DNA from: a bacterium
GTDB lineage: Bacteria > CAIWAD01
DNA: 64,000 nt
Direction: 5' to 3'
NCBI GenBank assembly: GCA_030429345.1
Contig: JAUIFJ010000001.1
Coordinates: 282,457 to 346,456 of the forward strand
A program made the translations under genes and the position numbers. The notes under the pieces are model-generated. The model worked only from the letters and a program-made list of their open reading frames with translations. It searched no databases and was not told the origin of the DNA. Position 1 is the first letter of the stretch, and each line of letters starts with the position of its first letter. Shown piece after piece: positions 36,510 through 46,148 of the stretch.

Positions 36510-36681
36510 AGGGCGTGGTATGGCTGGCGGGGCGGGCGCTGATGGTGGATTTGGCCTCTTTCGGGATTGTGCTGTTTCGGGCGGAGTCGGAAGAGGAGGC
36601 GCGAGGTTGATGCGGGTGGGTCCGGCGGTGAAGGGGAGGGTTTTTTGGGGGGGTGTTTGAGTTTCGGGTGATGATTTCTAT
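36447..36681 (+). pseudogene. YciI-like copy 4, decayed
   Basis: DNA similarity to copy 1 runs along almost the whole gene. Matching segments are CCGAAAAGGATCAGGCC, CGCCTGAAGGCTATG, TTTCGGGATTGTGCTGTT, GGCGGTGAAGGGGAGGGT and GTGTTTGAGTTTCGGGTG. Several frameshifts and stops break the frame. It sits at the end of the GH18 gene and just before the Zorya locus. Confidence 0.7.
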
Positions 36682-36718
36682 CAGCCACTCGATCTGAATC
36701 CCGAACCCCAATTTGTAG

Positions 36719-36727
36719 TGCTATACT
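36719..36727 (+). promoter_or_regulatory. Candidate extended -10 promoter for zorA
   Basis: TGCTATACT is an extended -10 (TGnTATACT). No good -35 lies at the right distance. It is 134 bases before the zorA ATG, in the only gap between the YciI remnant and the Zorya genes. Confidence 0.35.
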
Positions 36728-36860
36728 TGCATCCAATCTAAACTGGCAATCAAGAACAAGTACCGACCCCAGTTGCATGCTTCCACCATATGAAGCCCCT
36801 GTCAACATGCAGTTCGCGGCTTAGTTCGATTCTGGTTGCTCATTCTGCACGGATACAATC

Positions 36861-39002
36861 ATGACTAGTGGAATCAACCTTAGAGGATTACTTCCAGATT
36901 TCGGTGCTATTGAAGGGATTCCGAACTCTGCTGAAGAGTTAAGCGCATACTTCATAGCCTTCCTGATCGCTGTCGCTATTGGATTCCTTTTCTGGTCCAT
37001 TCACATTTTTCGTCTTAGTAGTCGCCGGATTAAAGGGCTGATGAATGTTGTACAGGACGAGACTCCAGCCTCGGTCCTTTCCAGTAGACAAAACCTACTT
37101 GACCAGGCAGATAAGACTGGTGGCGTTGCCGGGCACTTGTGGAAAGAGTTCGATGAAACACTAGTCGAATCTACCCTCAATGGAAAACCATGCCTGCAAA
37201 ATGTGTATAGCGCGGCAGATTTCTTTAACGACGCAACTCTAGCCAGTGAAATCACCGATAGCAGAATGCTAGCAGCTGTACCAGGATTCCTGACAGCAAT
37301 AGGTGTAATCGGTACTTTTGCGGGTTTGCAACTTGGTTTATCAGAACTAAATATAGGTGGTGCCGTACCTGTAAATGAAATGAAGGAAGGTCTCGCAAAG
37401 GTGATCGGTGGAGCGAGTACGGCATTCATTACTTCTGTTTGGGGTGTCACACTTAGCGTTGTTTTCAACTTTATTGAGAAAGCTCTAGAACAGAGAATTC
37501 GAAGGAATGTCAAAGCACTACAACATCACATTGACAGAGTTTTCCCTCGTTTCAGTGCAGAGCAGTATTACCAGCAGATAGCAGAGGATGGATCACAATC
37601 AAGGCAAACTCTTCAGGGGTTGGCGGAGAAGATCGGTCAGAAAATGCAGGAGTCGATCACCCAGGTCACAAGCGGTATTCAGGACAGTCTTGAAGAAAGC
37701 CTGAACAAGATCATGGCTCCTGCCATAAACAGACTAGTGAATGAGACCTCTGATGGCAGCCAAAAAGCCCTCGAGCATTTGATAAGCAGGTTCCTCGAGA
37801 AGTTTGGAGCGGAAGGAAAACAACAGAAGGAAGCACTCGCGCAAACAACAAGCGGTTTGGAGGCATCCATTTCTTCTTTCAAGGATAGCCTGGCGACTCA
37901 CGTAAGGCAATTGAAAGAAAGTCAGACCGCAAGCAATGACAGAGATAACAGGCTTAGTAAGACAATCGAAGAATACGTAACACAACTCTCCGCAAGCGGA
38001 AAACAGCAAATCGAGGGTATTGTTGCTGTCGTCAGTGAGCAAGCCAAAAAACTCCATGATGCAAATGTTGAGCACTCCAGGAGTCAAGCTGAAGCCAATT
38101 CAGAATTGATGAAGCGATTCGAGTATCTGAATGGGAGGATGGCCGAAAAGGTCAATCTGATTCTAGGTGAGGTTCAGCGAAATCAAGAAGCACATTCACA
38201 GAAACAGCAGGACCGGGAAGACCGGCTTGCAGTCGAGAACAAGAAGCTCCTTGAGTACCTTCAAACGATGACAGAAGAGGACCTGAAGAAACGAACAGCA
38301 GCAAATGAAGAAGCCTTAAGAATGCAGGCCCAGCACCAAGATGAGCTTCAACTGAAGTTTGAGCAGAAACTTGCCATCCTGGATGTGCGGTTTAAGAACT
38401 TCGTGAATGAGTCTACTCATGTGATCGACAAGTGGTCCCAACTTCAAAATGCTTTTGACCAGTCAGTCGACGCAATGAATTCTGTAGGGACAAATCTCAA
38501 CTCTAGTGCCAAAGAGTTGAAGAAGTCTGCCACTTCGATTGAGGCCTTTGGCTCTGGAATCCGAGAGTCATTGGCCGGTTTTGAAAAGTCTGTTGGAGAA
38601 GCCAGAAACGGAATACAGCAGCTAATAATCGAGAATGACAGTGCAGGAAAAGTAATCAAGAGTGTTCAGGAAGGAATTTCAAATACAGTGACAGAGTTGG
38701 GTACTGTTGTTTCCAGGCTGCAAGATACGATTGATAGAGCGAGTAGAACGTTCAGCGATATGGAGAACCATCAGCAGGTATACCTTAAAGGACTACAGGA
38801 GAATGTTGAATCGTTGGCAAGGCAAATGACGAAACTCCTGAAGGAATATTCAGAACAGGCAAACCAACAGACTAGAATTCACCTGGGGGAGTGGGCTAAA
38901 CACACGACTCTCTACTCAGAGAAAATGAATAATGCGGCGCAGGTTCTGTCTAATGTGGTAGATGAGATAGAGACCAAGATGAACTCGTCTCAGAGGCGAT
39001 AA
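36861..39002 (+). CDS. zorA: Zorya type I protein ZorA (MotA/TolQ-like motor subunit)
   Basis: The protein has 713 residues. Three hydrophobic segments lie near 29-50, 132-157 and 175-203. The motor core VPGFLTAIGVIGTFAGLQLG and VIGGASTAFITSVWGVTLS is typical of MotA/ExbB/TolQ channels. From residue 215 to the end it is a very long coiled coil (for example SITQVTSGIQDSLEESLNK), the intracellular tail that defines ZorA. Together with ZorB it forms a proton-driven inner-membrane motor that detects phage entry. The DNA is A+T-richer than the window average, which points to acquisition. It starts the zorABCD operon. Confidence 0.9.
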   Translation: MTSGINLRGLLPDFGAIEGIPNSAEELSAYFIAFLIAVAIGFLFWSIHIFRLSSRRIKGLMNVVQDETPASVLSSRQNLLDQADKTGGVAGHLWKEFDETLVESTLNGKPCLQNVYSAADFFNDATLASEITDSRMLAAVPGFLTAIGVIGTFAGLQLGLSELNIGGAVPVNEMKEGLAKVIGGASTAFITSVWGVTLSVVFNFIEKALEQRIRRNVKALQHHIDRVFPRFSAEQYYQQIAEDGSQSRQTLQGLAEKIGQKMQESITQVTSGIQDSLEESLNKIMAPAINRLVNETSDGSQKALEHLISRFLEKFGAEGKQQKEALAQTTSGLEASISSFKDSLATHVRQLKESQTASNDRDNRLSKTIEEYVTQLSASGKQQIEGIVAVVSEQAKKLHDANVEHSRSQAEANSELMKRFEYLNGRMAEKVNLILGEVQRNQEAHSQKQQDREDRLAVENKKLLEYLQTMTEEDLKKRTAANEEALRMQAQHQDELQLKFEQKLAILDVRFKNFVNESTHVIDKWSQLQNAFDQSVDAMNSVGTNLNSSAKELKKSATSIEAFGSGIRESLAGFEKSVGEARNGIQQLIIENDSAGKVIKSVQEGISNTVTELGTVVSRLQDTIDRASRTFSDMENHQQVYLKGLQENVESLARQMTKLLKEYSEQANQQTRIHLGEWAKHTTLYSEKMNNAAQVLSNVVDEIETKMNSSQRR

Positions 39003-39016
39003 GAAGCTGCAGATTT

Positions 39017-39748
39017 ATGGCAAAGCGAAATCAACGAGATGATTCAAATCCCTATTGGATATCATTCTCTGACTTGATGTCTGGGCTTCTTGTTGTGTTC
39101 ATTCTTGCAGCAGTAGCATTGATTATTGAGGTTACGGAAAGTGCACAGAAGATTGAATCAGATATACTAGCTGCAGAACGGGCGAGGCATGATATTCTAT
39201 TTGAGATTCGGGATAGACTGATTAAGCACAATATTGAAGTTCTAGTTGCTGATAATGAAACAGTACTGCGAATACCGGAAGAAACGCTTTCATTTGACTC
39301 TGATAGCTTCACTCTTCCTGCTTCAGAGTCGGCACAGTTGTCGATTCGGTTGATTGGGCAAGTACTATATGAAGCTATCACCAGTCCATTTGATTCTAGA
39401 AGTGAGGATAAGCGACTACGCTTTGAGTTGCTAGATACAGTGTTTATTGAAGGTCATACGGATAGTCAACCATCAACAAGAGTTAAAGGTAACTGGGGTT
39501 TGTCGACCTACCGTGCAATATCCCTTTGGGAGTTTTGGGAGGATTCGTTGATGGTCGATCCACCGTTCTCTGAACTGAAGAACTCATCTGATAGACGGTT
39601 GTTTTCTGTTAGCGGCTATGCTGCCACACGTAGGGCCAATGAAGAGGAAATCACTCCGGATGACCGGCGTGAAAATCGCAGGATAGACATTCGAATTACA
39701 GTGAAGCGCCCCAGGAGCAAAGAAATGGAGAAGTATCTATCCAGATAA
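39017..39748 (+). CDS. zorB: Zorya protein ZorB (MotB/OmpA-like stator partner)
   Basis: The protein has 243 residues. One membrane helix lies at about 17-38 and carries the motor aspartate Asp19 (ISFSDLMSGLLVVF). The C-terminal OmpA-like peptidoglycan-binding domain has FIEGHTDSQP, LSTYRAISLWEFW and RRENRRIDIRI. ZorB anchors the ZorA motor to the cell wall. It follows zorA by 14 bases. The length agrees with known ZorB proteins. Confidence 0.9.
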   Translation: MAKRNQRDDSNPYWISFSDLMSGLLVVFILAAVALIIEVTESAQKIESDILAAERARHDILFEIRDRLIKHNIEVLVADNETVLRIPEETLSFDSDSFTLPASESAQLSIRLIGQVLYEAITSPFDSRSEDKRLRFELLDTVFIEGHTDSQPSTRVKGNWGLSTYRAISLWEFWEDSLMVDPPFSELKNSSDRRLFSVSGYAATRRANEEEITPDDRRENRRIDIRITVKRPRSKEMEKYLSR

Positions 39749-39813
39749 AACTTGGTATTGACAATCTAGACTTTGCTCTGCCCCCAGATATTCTTGATGA
39801 GTATGTCATCCGT

Positions 39814-41196
39814 ATGCGTGCAATAAATGAGCAATTGAGTTCATTAGCCGATAGTGCCGGAACGGAGAGTACTGCATTCAAAGAAGCACTAAGGGAAGTT
39901 GCAGCAGCACTCAGGAACAGGCAGAGCCTCGTCCGCACTCTCGATTCCTCATTGAAAATCAGAGCACTTGCGGTCTCTTTTGGAGGCGTCTTGGCCGACC
40001 GTATCGTGCTTTCTAGTGAACTTCTGTCAAGAATAACCAGGCTTCAACCGAGACCAAGCTCATTAATAACGATCACTGTATTTCAAGAATACTTAAAGCA
40101 GTTCGATGGCCTCAAGTATCCACGCGCTGTGGAGAAATGGCTTGTTCGGGCAATGAACCAAAGATCCATCTTGCCAGCCTGGAGGAGCAACCTGTTGTCG
40201 GCAGATGGCCCCAAGTGGTTGGCCAAGAAAGCATGGCAAGACAAGGTAGACTTCGATGAAGTAGTCCGTGAACTGAAACTAGATCAGTATGTCGGAGGCA
40301 GATTTCTTACGGTTGCTCGCAGCATCTATTATCTGGAGGAACTACGGCGAATAGATCCTGCGAAGCCTCATCCTATTCTGGATGAAGTGCAGAAGAGCGA
40401 AGTATACAATTGCCCTTATGGAAAGGATCAGCTTCTTGGTCATGAGATCCTTCGACTCGTAATCAGCCGATCTCCACAGCATGGTGTACACCCGGACTGG
40501 CAGAATGTGGTGTTGGCCATCGCAGGAGACCCGCGAGTATCGAACCTGAATCGAATGTACCAGAAATGGTGGTCGCAGCTTGCCCCCGACTTGAAACAGA
40601 AAGTACAGGGATGGCTTTCGAAACTGGACTTGGACCTGTTTCTCAAGGCGATGAAGGAGTACACGGATCAATCAGGTGATCGGGAACTTCAGCGAATGTT
40701 CCCCTCCCGGAAGGTCTTCATGGAGGGCCTGCTAAAAAGCAACCTTGTGACGGGAACACGACTCTACCTGGCGCCTAAGGCAGAGGCCTTTCTGAAGCGG
40801 AACTATAAACCCGAGCACCTTCCAAGTTATTCCATTGTAAAGGGCGTTAGTAAGTCGATCATTCACTTGCAGCTTGGGAGTGTGCATATGATAGAGGGTT
40901 CCCATAGCTGTAAGCTGTGGGTCTATCGACGACTACACAGCTCGGCTGTCGTGTTCGACTATGCTCTGGATGAGGTTCGATATGAGATGCTCACTCAAGG
41001 CCTGTTCGAAAGTATGCGTCGAAAGGGAATCGATGACGTGTATGCATTCACCCACCGACCTGAATCTTTCAAGTGGCAAAGGGAGTGCATGTACGCTCTA
41101 AGAGAATTTGGAATCAAGCTGAATCCCAAGGAAGTTCTAACGCCGATGGACTATACACGCTATAAAAGATTGTATGGGGTCTGGGATGAAGTTTAA
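39814..41196 (+). CDS. zorC: Zorya protein ZorC (EH-signature domain)
   Basis: The protein has 460 residues from the ATG at 39814. The C-terminal part has the EH signature region (MIEGSHSCKLWVYRR, with Glu and His), followed by FDYALDEVRYEMLTQGLF. ZorC is a DNA-binding effector partner of ZorD in type I systems. The frame stays open upstream to 39673, and the residues just before the ATG (KLGIDNLDFALPPDILDEY) look coding. The true start may therefore be a rare codon (for example ATT 39757), overlapping or abutting zorB. Its end overlaps the start of zorD. Confidence 0.82.
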   Translation: MRAINEQLSSLADSAGTESTAFKEALREVAAALRNRQSLVRTLDSSLKIRALAVSFGGVLADRIVLSSELLSRITRLQPRPSSLITITVFQEYLKQFDGLKYPRAVEKWLVRAMNQRSILPAWRSNLLSADGPKWLAKKAWQDKVDFDEVVRELKLDQYVGGRFLTVARSIYYLEELRRIDPAKPHPILDEVQKSEVYNCPYGKDQLLGHEILRLVISRSPQHGVHPDWQNVVLAIAGDPRVSNLNRMYQKWWSQLAPDLKQKVQGWLSKLDLDLFLKAMKEYTDQSGDRELQRMFPSRKVFMEGLLKSNLVTGTRLYLAPKAEAFLKRNYKPEHLPSYSIVKGVSKSIIHLQLGSVHMIEGSHSCKLWVYRRLHSSAVVFDYALDEVRYEMLTQGLFESMRRKGIDDVYAFTHRPESFKWQRECMYALREFGIKLNPKEVLTPMDYTRYKRLYGVWDEV

Positions 41197-44100
41197 TACT
41201 TGGCTAAAGAAGCTGACCAATAGCTCACCCGATGCTGGATACAGTTGCTCTTTCGATGCAGAGGGGCTGAATCTATATCTATCCAATAGGCAGCAGGCAA
41301 AACTAAGCGATGTAGAAGCATCACCTCTCACGATGCATCAGCATGTCAGCTTGCAAATGCTTGTAGAGCAAGAGCTGGCAGAGGTGATACCGAATGGTTT
41401 CATCGTGCCAACATCTACAGTATTGAGCCTGGATCACCACTATCGAAGCTTACTGCAACTGCCAGATCTTTGGAGTGGAAGAATCGCGGTTGATTTCCGA
41501 GGACTGACTAAGGATGACAGTTTCAATGTCACTCTCAAGTGCAGTACCGCGAGTGGCCGCCTTACATCTGGATTCAAACTGGAGGGCCCCACGATTCGCT
41601 TCTCTGAGCAGGAGTTGCACTTGCTTACTGGAGTACAGCACGCGGTTTTCGAGGCAGTTACTGCTCATGGGCGGTCGCGAAGGAGCGAGCAGGATAACCT
41701 TGAGCTAGTGCATGTACTGCAACAAGCCAGCGACTACGGGGCTGACATTGAACTGGGGCATTTCAAGCGGCTTCCCATCATCAAGCCGGAATCCATTTCC
41801 CTTCGCGCGGAGCTGGACGACAACGGTGATCTCCATCTTAGTCCGATGATGGGACAAGCCGCGGATTTCCATCGAACACAGAGAGTAATCAATCAAATCA
41901 GAGAATCGGGCGCTAAATCGGTTCGTGTCGATGACGAGATTATTCTGCTCGATGAAGCCAGACTGAAAGGAGTTCAGGAAATCCTCAATAGCAGGGTCAT
42001 ACCGAAGAAGATGACCAAGGAATTTCTCAAGAATCCGACAGCCTTCATCGACGCGAGTCTTGTCGATCTGGAGAACGGTTTTTCGCTGCGGGTCAAAGGT
42101 GTTACCGGATTCAGGCAGGCCTACTTCGGCGAAACAGAGGAGTCGGGCCTGGATTGGTTTGGCAAGGATTCGACTGCTGTCCAGGAGCTTCTGCCGGAAG
42201 CGATGAAGGCAGTTCTGAAAGACAGCGAAGACCTTAGACGCTTCAGAGAGCTTCTCGATGATGCAATACGCACGGGGTCCGATGAGGTCTTCTTTGATGG
42301 TAAGGTTATCGATGTCTCAGACAACGACCAGGTCATGGTGGAGTTGAACCGAATCCAGAAGAGCTTTGAAGAGCCGACAGAACCAATCACTGATGATCCC
42401 GAACCGAAGGATTCCGATCAGGAGATCGCGGTCCTCGACATCGAATTGAATGATGAGAACCAGCCTGAGTTCTCTCGGAGCGTCCAGGCAGGACTTGCTT
42501 CAGTGTTGTGCCCAGAAGATGAGTTGGACTGGAGCAATTACAAGCGCTCTCCGTTTCCCCATCAGATTACTGGTGTTCGATGGATACTCGGGTTGATGAA
42601 TCACGGTGAAGGCCAGCGTGGCGGTTTGCTTGCTGATGATATGGGACTTGGCAAAACTTTCATGGCGCTGGCATCGATTGAACACCTCTATCGAAAGACA
42701 AGAGATTCGGGGGAGACATGTAAACCCTGTTTGGTCGTCGCTCCCTTGAGCCTTCTCAGGGAGTGGGAAGAGGAGGTCACGAAGACGTTCAGGAAGTCGC
42801 CATTCAAGGATATCGTACTGCTTCAGGCGAATGGCGATCTGCGCAAATTCACCCTCACAGGGAGGGGCAGCGAATTGAAAGCGCAGGACTTGCAAAGTCA
42901 AAGTGTTTTCAGTGTCAAATACTCGTTGAAAACCGGCGGCGAGTATGATCTGGACAGGCTTGATGTGCCGGAACGCTTGGTTATCACTACGTACCAGACG
43001 CTTCGTGACTATCAGTTTTCGCTTGGCTCCATCGAATGGGCGATGGTCATTCTGGATGAAGCCCAGAACACCAAGAATCCAAATGCGCTTCAAACCCGCG
43101 CGGCAAAGGGATTGAACACCGACTTCATGCTGCTTGCTACAGGAACCCCTGTCGAGAATAGTCTTGCCGATTTCTGGTGCCTGGTTGATACTGCCCGTCC
43201 GGGTTATCTGGGCAGCTACCAGGAGTTCAGGTCAACATATATCTCACCGCTGTTGCAAGCTGCTGGAGATGAGGTTGACCAGGTTCGTGATCAGATCGGA
43301 CGTCAACTGCGCGAAACTGTAGGGTCATTGATGTTGCGTAGGCTGAAAGAGGATAACCTTGATGGGTTGCCCAAAAAGCTTGAGTTCGCAGGCATTGAGG
43401 ATGTGCATAGCAGATTTCTGCCTGACTTGAAGTCTACCATGGAAGGTGATCAGCTTGACGTATACAACAAAGTCGTCCAGTCCGTCGGAGTTGATGGGAA
43501 AAGGGATGCCCTTTCGGCACTGCACAAGCTCAGGGATGTATCTCTCCATCCAGGCTTGATCGCGGGCGATCGGGCCAGTCGTTCCATCGAGGACCTGGAG
43601 CCGGATGCCTTTGTGGAAGGATCGGGAAAGGTCACAAGCCTTGTACGAACACTGGAGGAGATTCGTGGCAGAGGAGAGAAGTGCATCATATTTGTGGTCA
43701 ACAGAAGACTGCAATCCACGCTTTCGGTAGCCCTGTCGGCAAAGTTCAGCTTGCCGTTGATCCCTGTTATCAATGGAACGACAAAGGCGGTTTCCAAGTC
43801 GGCAAGCTCGACAACTCGCAAGTCCATGATCAATGACTTCGAGTGCAGTACGGGCTTCAACATCCTGATCATGTCGCCCATTGCCGCGGGGGTCGGACTG
43901 ACGATCGTAGCTGCAAACAATGTCATCCATCTTGAGCGCCATTGGAATCCGGCCAAGGAGGCCCAGGCAACAGACAGGGTTTATCGCATTGGGCAGACAA
44001 AGCAGGTGAATGTCTATCGGCCGGTTCTGCACCATCCCTCCCTGGAGTCGTTTGATGTCAACCTGCATGAGTTACTTTCCAGGAAGTCGATGCTCAAGGA

Positions 44101-44620
44101 TGCAGTTGTAACACCGGAACAGGTCATTCCAACCCCTGAGGGGTTCACCGATCGCGACTGGTCAAACACGAAAGTGATTCTGGGAGAGGACCTTGGAGTT
44201 CTTGACTGGAAGGAGTTCGAAGCTCTCTGTGCAGAAGTATTCAGCAGGGAGTTTGGTGCTGACAATTGCTGGCTGACAGCGAAAGGTTCAGACTACGGCG
44301 CGGATGTCGTTCTCGAGGCTGGAGTGAGGAGTAGCCTTATTCAGTGCAAACACACGAAGTCTTCAAGGTATGATGGCTACAGTGCAGTACAGCAGGTTTT
44401 TGCGTCGAAAGTCAAGTATGGTGAGGCAAGGGGCATAGAGTTCAATCGGTTAATAGTCGCCACTAGTGCGATCCACTTGTCCAAACGAACCCGGGACCTG
44501 GCCAAACAATACTCGGTTGAGATTTACGATGGGAAAAGGCTCTCGCGCCTGTTGGAAGTCCATCAGGTCCGTCTACTGGATGTACTTCGACGACAAGGAA
44601 AACAGCGTCTTCAGGTTTAG
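41186..44620 (+). CDS. zorD: Zorya type I protein ZorD (SNF2 helicase with Mrr-like nuclease)
   Basis: The protein has 1144 residues. The N-terminal ~430 residues are Zorya-specific. The SNF2 motor has ADDMGLGKT (483-491), DEAQ (624-627), ATGTPVENSLADFW, AAGVGLTIVAANNVIHLERHW and YRIGQTKQVNVYRP. The C-terminal Mrr-type nuclease has Asp1040 in GSDYGADVVL and Gln1053-x-Lys1055 in IQCKH. It is thought to degrade phage DNA after the ZorAB signal. An ATG at 41174 is the alternative start. The gene overlaps zorC by 11 bases and lies 40 bases before the restriction-modification operon. Confidence 0.92.
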   Translation: MKFNTWLKKLTNSSPDAGYSCSFDAEGLNLYLSNRQQAKLSDVEASPLTMHQHVSLQMLVEQELAEVIPNGFIVPTSTVLSLDHHYRSLLQLPDLWSGRIAVDFRGLTKDDSFNVTLKCSTASGRLTSGFKLEGPTIRFSEQELHLLTGVQHAVFEAVTAHGRSRRSEQDNLELVHVLQQASDYGADIELGHFKRLPIIKPESISLRAELDDNGDLHLSPMMGQAADFHRTQRVINQIRESGAKSVRVDDEIILLDEARLKGVQEILNSRVIPKKMTKEFLKNPTAFIDASLVDLENGFSLRVKGVTGFRQAYFGETEESGLDWFGKDSTAVQELLPEAMKAVLKDSEDLRRFRELLDDAIRTGSDEVFFDGKVIDVSDNDQVMVELNRIQKSFEEPTEPITDDPEPKDSDQEIAVLDIELNDENQPEFSRSVQAGLASVLCPEDELDWSNYKRSPFPHQITGVRWILGLMNHGEGQRGGLLADDMGLGKTFMALASIEHLYRKTRDSGETCKPCLVVAPLSLLREWEEEVTKTFRKSPFKDIVLLQANGDLRKFTLTGRGSELKAQDLQSQSVFSVKYSLKTGGEYDLDRLDVPERLVITTYQTLRDYQFSLGSIEWAMVILDEAQNTKNPNALQTRAAKGLNTDFMLLATGTPVENSLADFWCLVDTARPGYLGSYQEFRSTYISPLLQAAGDEVDQVRDQIGRQLRETVGSLMLRRLKEDNLDGLPKKLEFAGIEDVHSRFLPDLKSTMEGDQLDVYNKVVQSVGVDGKRDALSALHKLRDVSLHPGLIAGDRASRSIEDLEPDAFVEGSGKVTSLVRTLEEIRGRGEKCIIFVVNRRLQSTLSVALSAKFSLPLIPVINGTTKAVSKSASSTTRKSMINDFECSTGFNILIMSPIAAGVGLTIVAANNVIHLERHWNPAKEAQATDRVYRIGQTKQVNVYRPVLHHPSLESFDVNLHELLSRKSMLKDAVVTPEQVIPTPEGFTDRDWSNTKVILGEDLGVLDWKEFEALCAEVFSREFGADNCWLTAKGSDYGADVVLEAGVRSSLIQCKHTKSSRYDGYSAVQQVFASKVKYGEARGIEFNRLIVATSAIHLSKRTRDLAKQYSVEIYDGKRLSRLLEVHQVRLLDVLRRQGKQRLQV

Positions 44621-44660
44621 CTTGTAGCACCACTTCCGATCTGAACAGGAGCCCTCCCTT

Positions 44661-46148
44661 TTGCCCAAGACCGAGAAATCCCTCCAGTCCCACCTCTGGG
44701 ACGCCGCCAACATCCTGCGCGGCTCCGCTGTCGACCGTACGGACTGGAAAGGCTACATCCTCCCCCTCCTCTTCTTCAAGCGCCTGTCCGACGTATGGGA
44801 CGAGGAACGCGCCCGCATGCTGGAGGAGTACGGGGAGGAGTTCGAGGACGAACACCGCTTCCAGATTCCGGAAGGCTGCCACTGGCAGGACATCCGGGAG
44901 ACATCGAAGAATGTCGGCACGGCCCTGAAGAAGGCCATGCAGGAGATTGAGCGGACAAACCACGAAACCTTGCACCGTGTCTTCGGCTCGGCCGACTGGG
45001 GCAACCGGGAGAAGTTCAGCGACGAGCTGCTGAAGGATCTGCTGGAAGGATTCTCGGCGATCGAACTGGGCAACCAGGCAGTCAGCACCGATGTACTCGG
45101 TGACGCCTACGAGTACCTGGTGGCGAAATTCGCCGATGTCACACGGAGGAACAAGGCAGGCGAGTTCTACACCCCGCGCAGCATTGTCCGCATGATGGTC
45201 GAGATCCTCGACCCCAAGGAGGGCGAATCGATCTACGACCCGGCCTGTGGCACAGGCGGCATGCTGCTGGCAGCTATCGAGCATGTCGAGCGCAAGGGCG
45301 GTGATCCGCGCACCTTTTTTGGCAAGATCTACGGCCAGGAGAAGAACCTGACAACTTCCTCTGTCGCGCGCATGAACCTGGTGCTGCACGGCATCGAGGA
45401 CTTCCAGGTCGCCCGCGAAGACACCCTGCGCAGCCCCGCCTTCAGCGATGGTGCCGGGGGGCTGGCCTCCTTCGATTGTGTAATTGCCAATCCCCCGTTC
45501 TCGCTCAAGGAGTGGGGGCGCGAGGTCTGGGAAAGCGATCCCTGGGGTCGTGCGCAGTTCGGATTGCCACCGGACAGCTATGGCGACTACGCCTTCGTGC
45601 AGCACATGATCGCCTCCATGGCTCCAAACCGGAACAGCCGCATGGCTGTGGTCCTGCCCCAGGGCGCACTCTTCCGCAAGAGCGCGGAAGGGAAGATCCG
45701 CGAGGCCCTGCTCAAGAAAGACCTGATCGAAGCCGTCATCGGCCTGGCGCCGAACCTCTTCTACGGGACAGGCCTGGCCGGTTGCGTCGTGATCCTGCGG
45801 CGCAAGAAGCCGCCGAAGAGGAAGAACAAGGTGTTGATCATCGACGCCTCCAGCCTCTTCCGCAAAGGTCGCGCCCAGAACTTCCTGGATCCGGAACACG
45901 GAAAGCAAATCGTCAAGTGGTTCAAGGCCTTCAAGGATGTCGAGGACCGGGCCAAGGTTGTGTCACGCGAAGAGATCGAGCAAGAGGACTGGACGCTCAA
46001 CATCTCCCGCTATGTGCTGCCACCGATCGGGGAGGACATTCCCCCCTTGCCCGAGGCGATTGCCGAGTTCAAGAAGGCGCTGAAGGAGGCACGTGCTGCG
46101 GAAGATCATCTGCGAACGGTTCTCAATGAAGGAGGGTGGCTGAAGTGA
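44661..46148 (+). CDS. hsdM: Type I restriction-modification methylase HsdM, first copy
   Basis: The protein has 495 residues and a TTG start behind AGGAG. The N-terminal helical domain (KSLQSHLWDAANILRG, LFFKRLSDVWDEE) is typical of HsdM. The AdoMet motif DPACGTGG is at 193-200, and the catalytic NPPF at 277-280. It methylates adenine N6 in the recognised sequence. It ends with the coupled start of a second hsdM (GTGA overlap). DNA is GC-rich like the core genome. It is not truncated. Confidence 0.92.
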   Translation: MPKTEKSLQSHLWDAANILRGSAVDRTDWKGYILPLLFFKRLSDVWDEERARMLEEYGEEFEDEHRFQIPEGCHWQDIRETSKNVGTALKKAMQEIERTNHETLHRVFGSADWGNREKFSDELLKDLLEGFSAIELGNQAVSTDVLGDAYEYLVAKFADVTRRNKAGEFYTPRSIVRMMVEILDPKEGESIYDPACGTGGMLLAAIEHVERKGGDPRTFFGKIYGQEKNLTTSSVARMNLVLHGIEDFQVAREDTLRSPAFSDGAGGLASFDCVIANPPFSLKEWGREVWESDPWGRAQFGLPPDSYGDYAFVQHMIASMAPNRNSRMAVVLPQGALFRKSAEGKIREALLKKDLIEAVIGLAPNLFYGTGLAGCVVILRRKKPPKRKNKVLIIDASSLFRKGRAQNFLDPEHGKQIVKWFKAFKDVEDRAKVVSREEIEQEDWTLNISRYVLPPIGEDIPPLPEAIAEFKKALKEARAAEDHLRTVLNEGGWLK

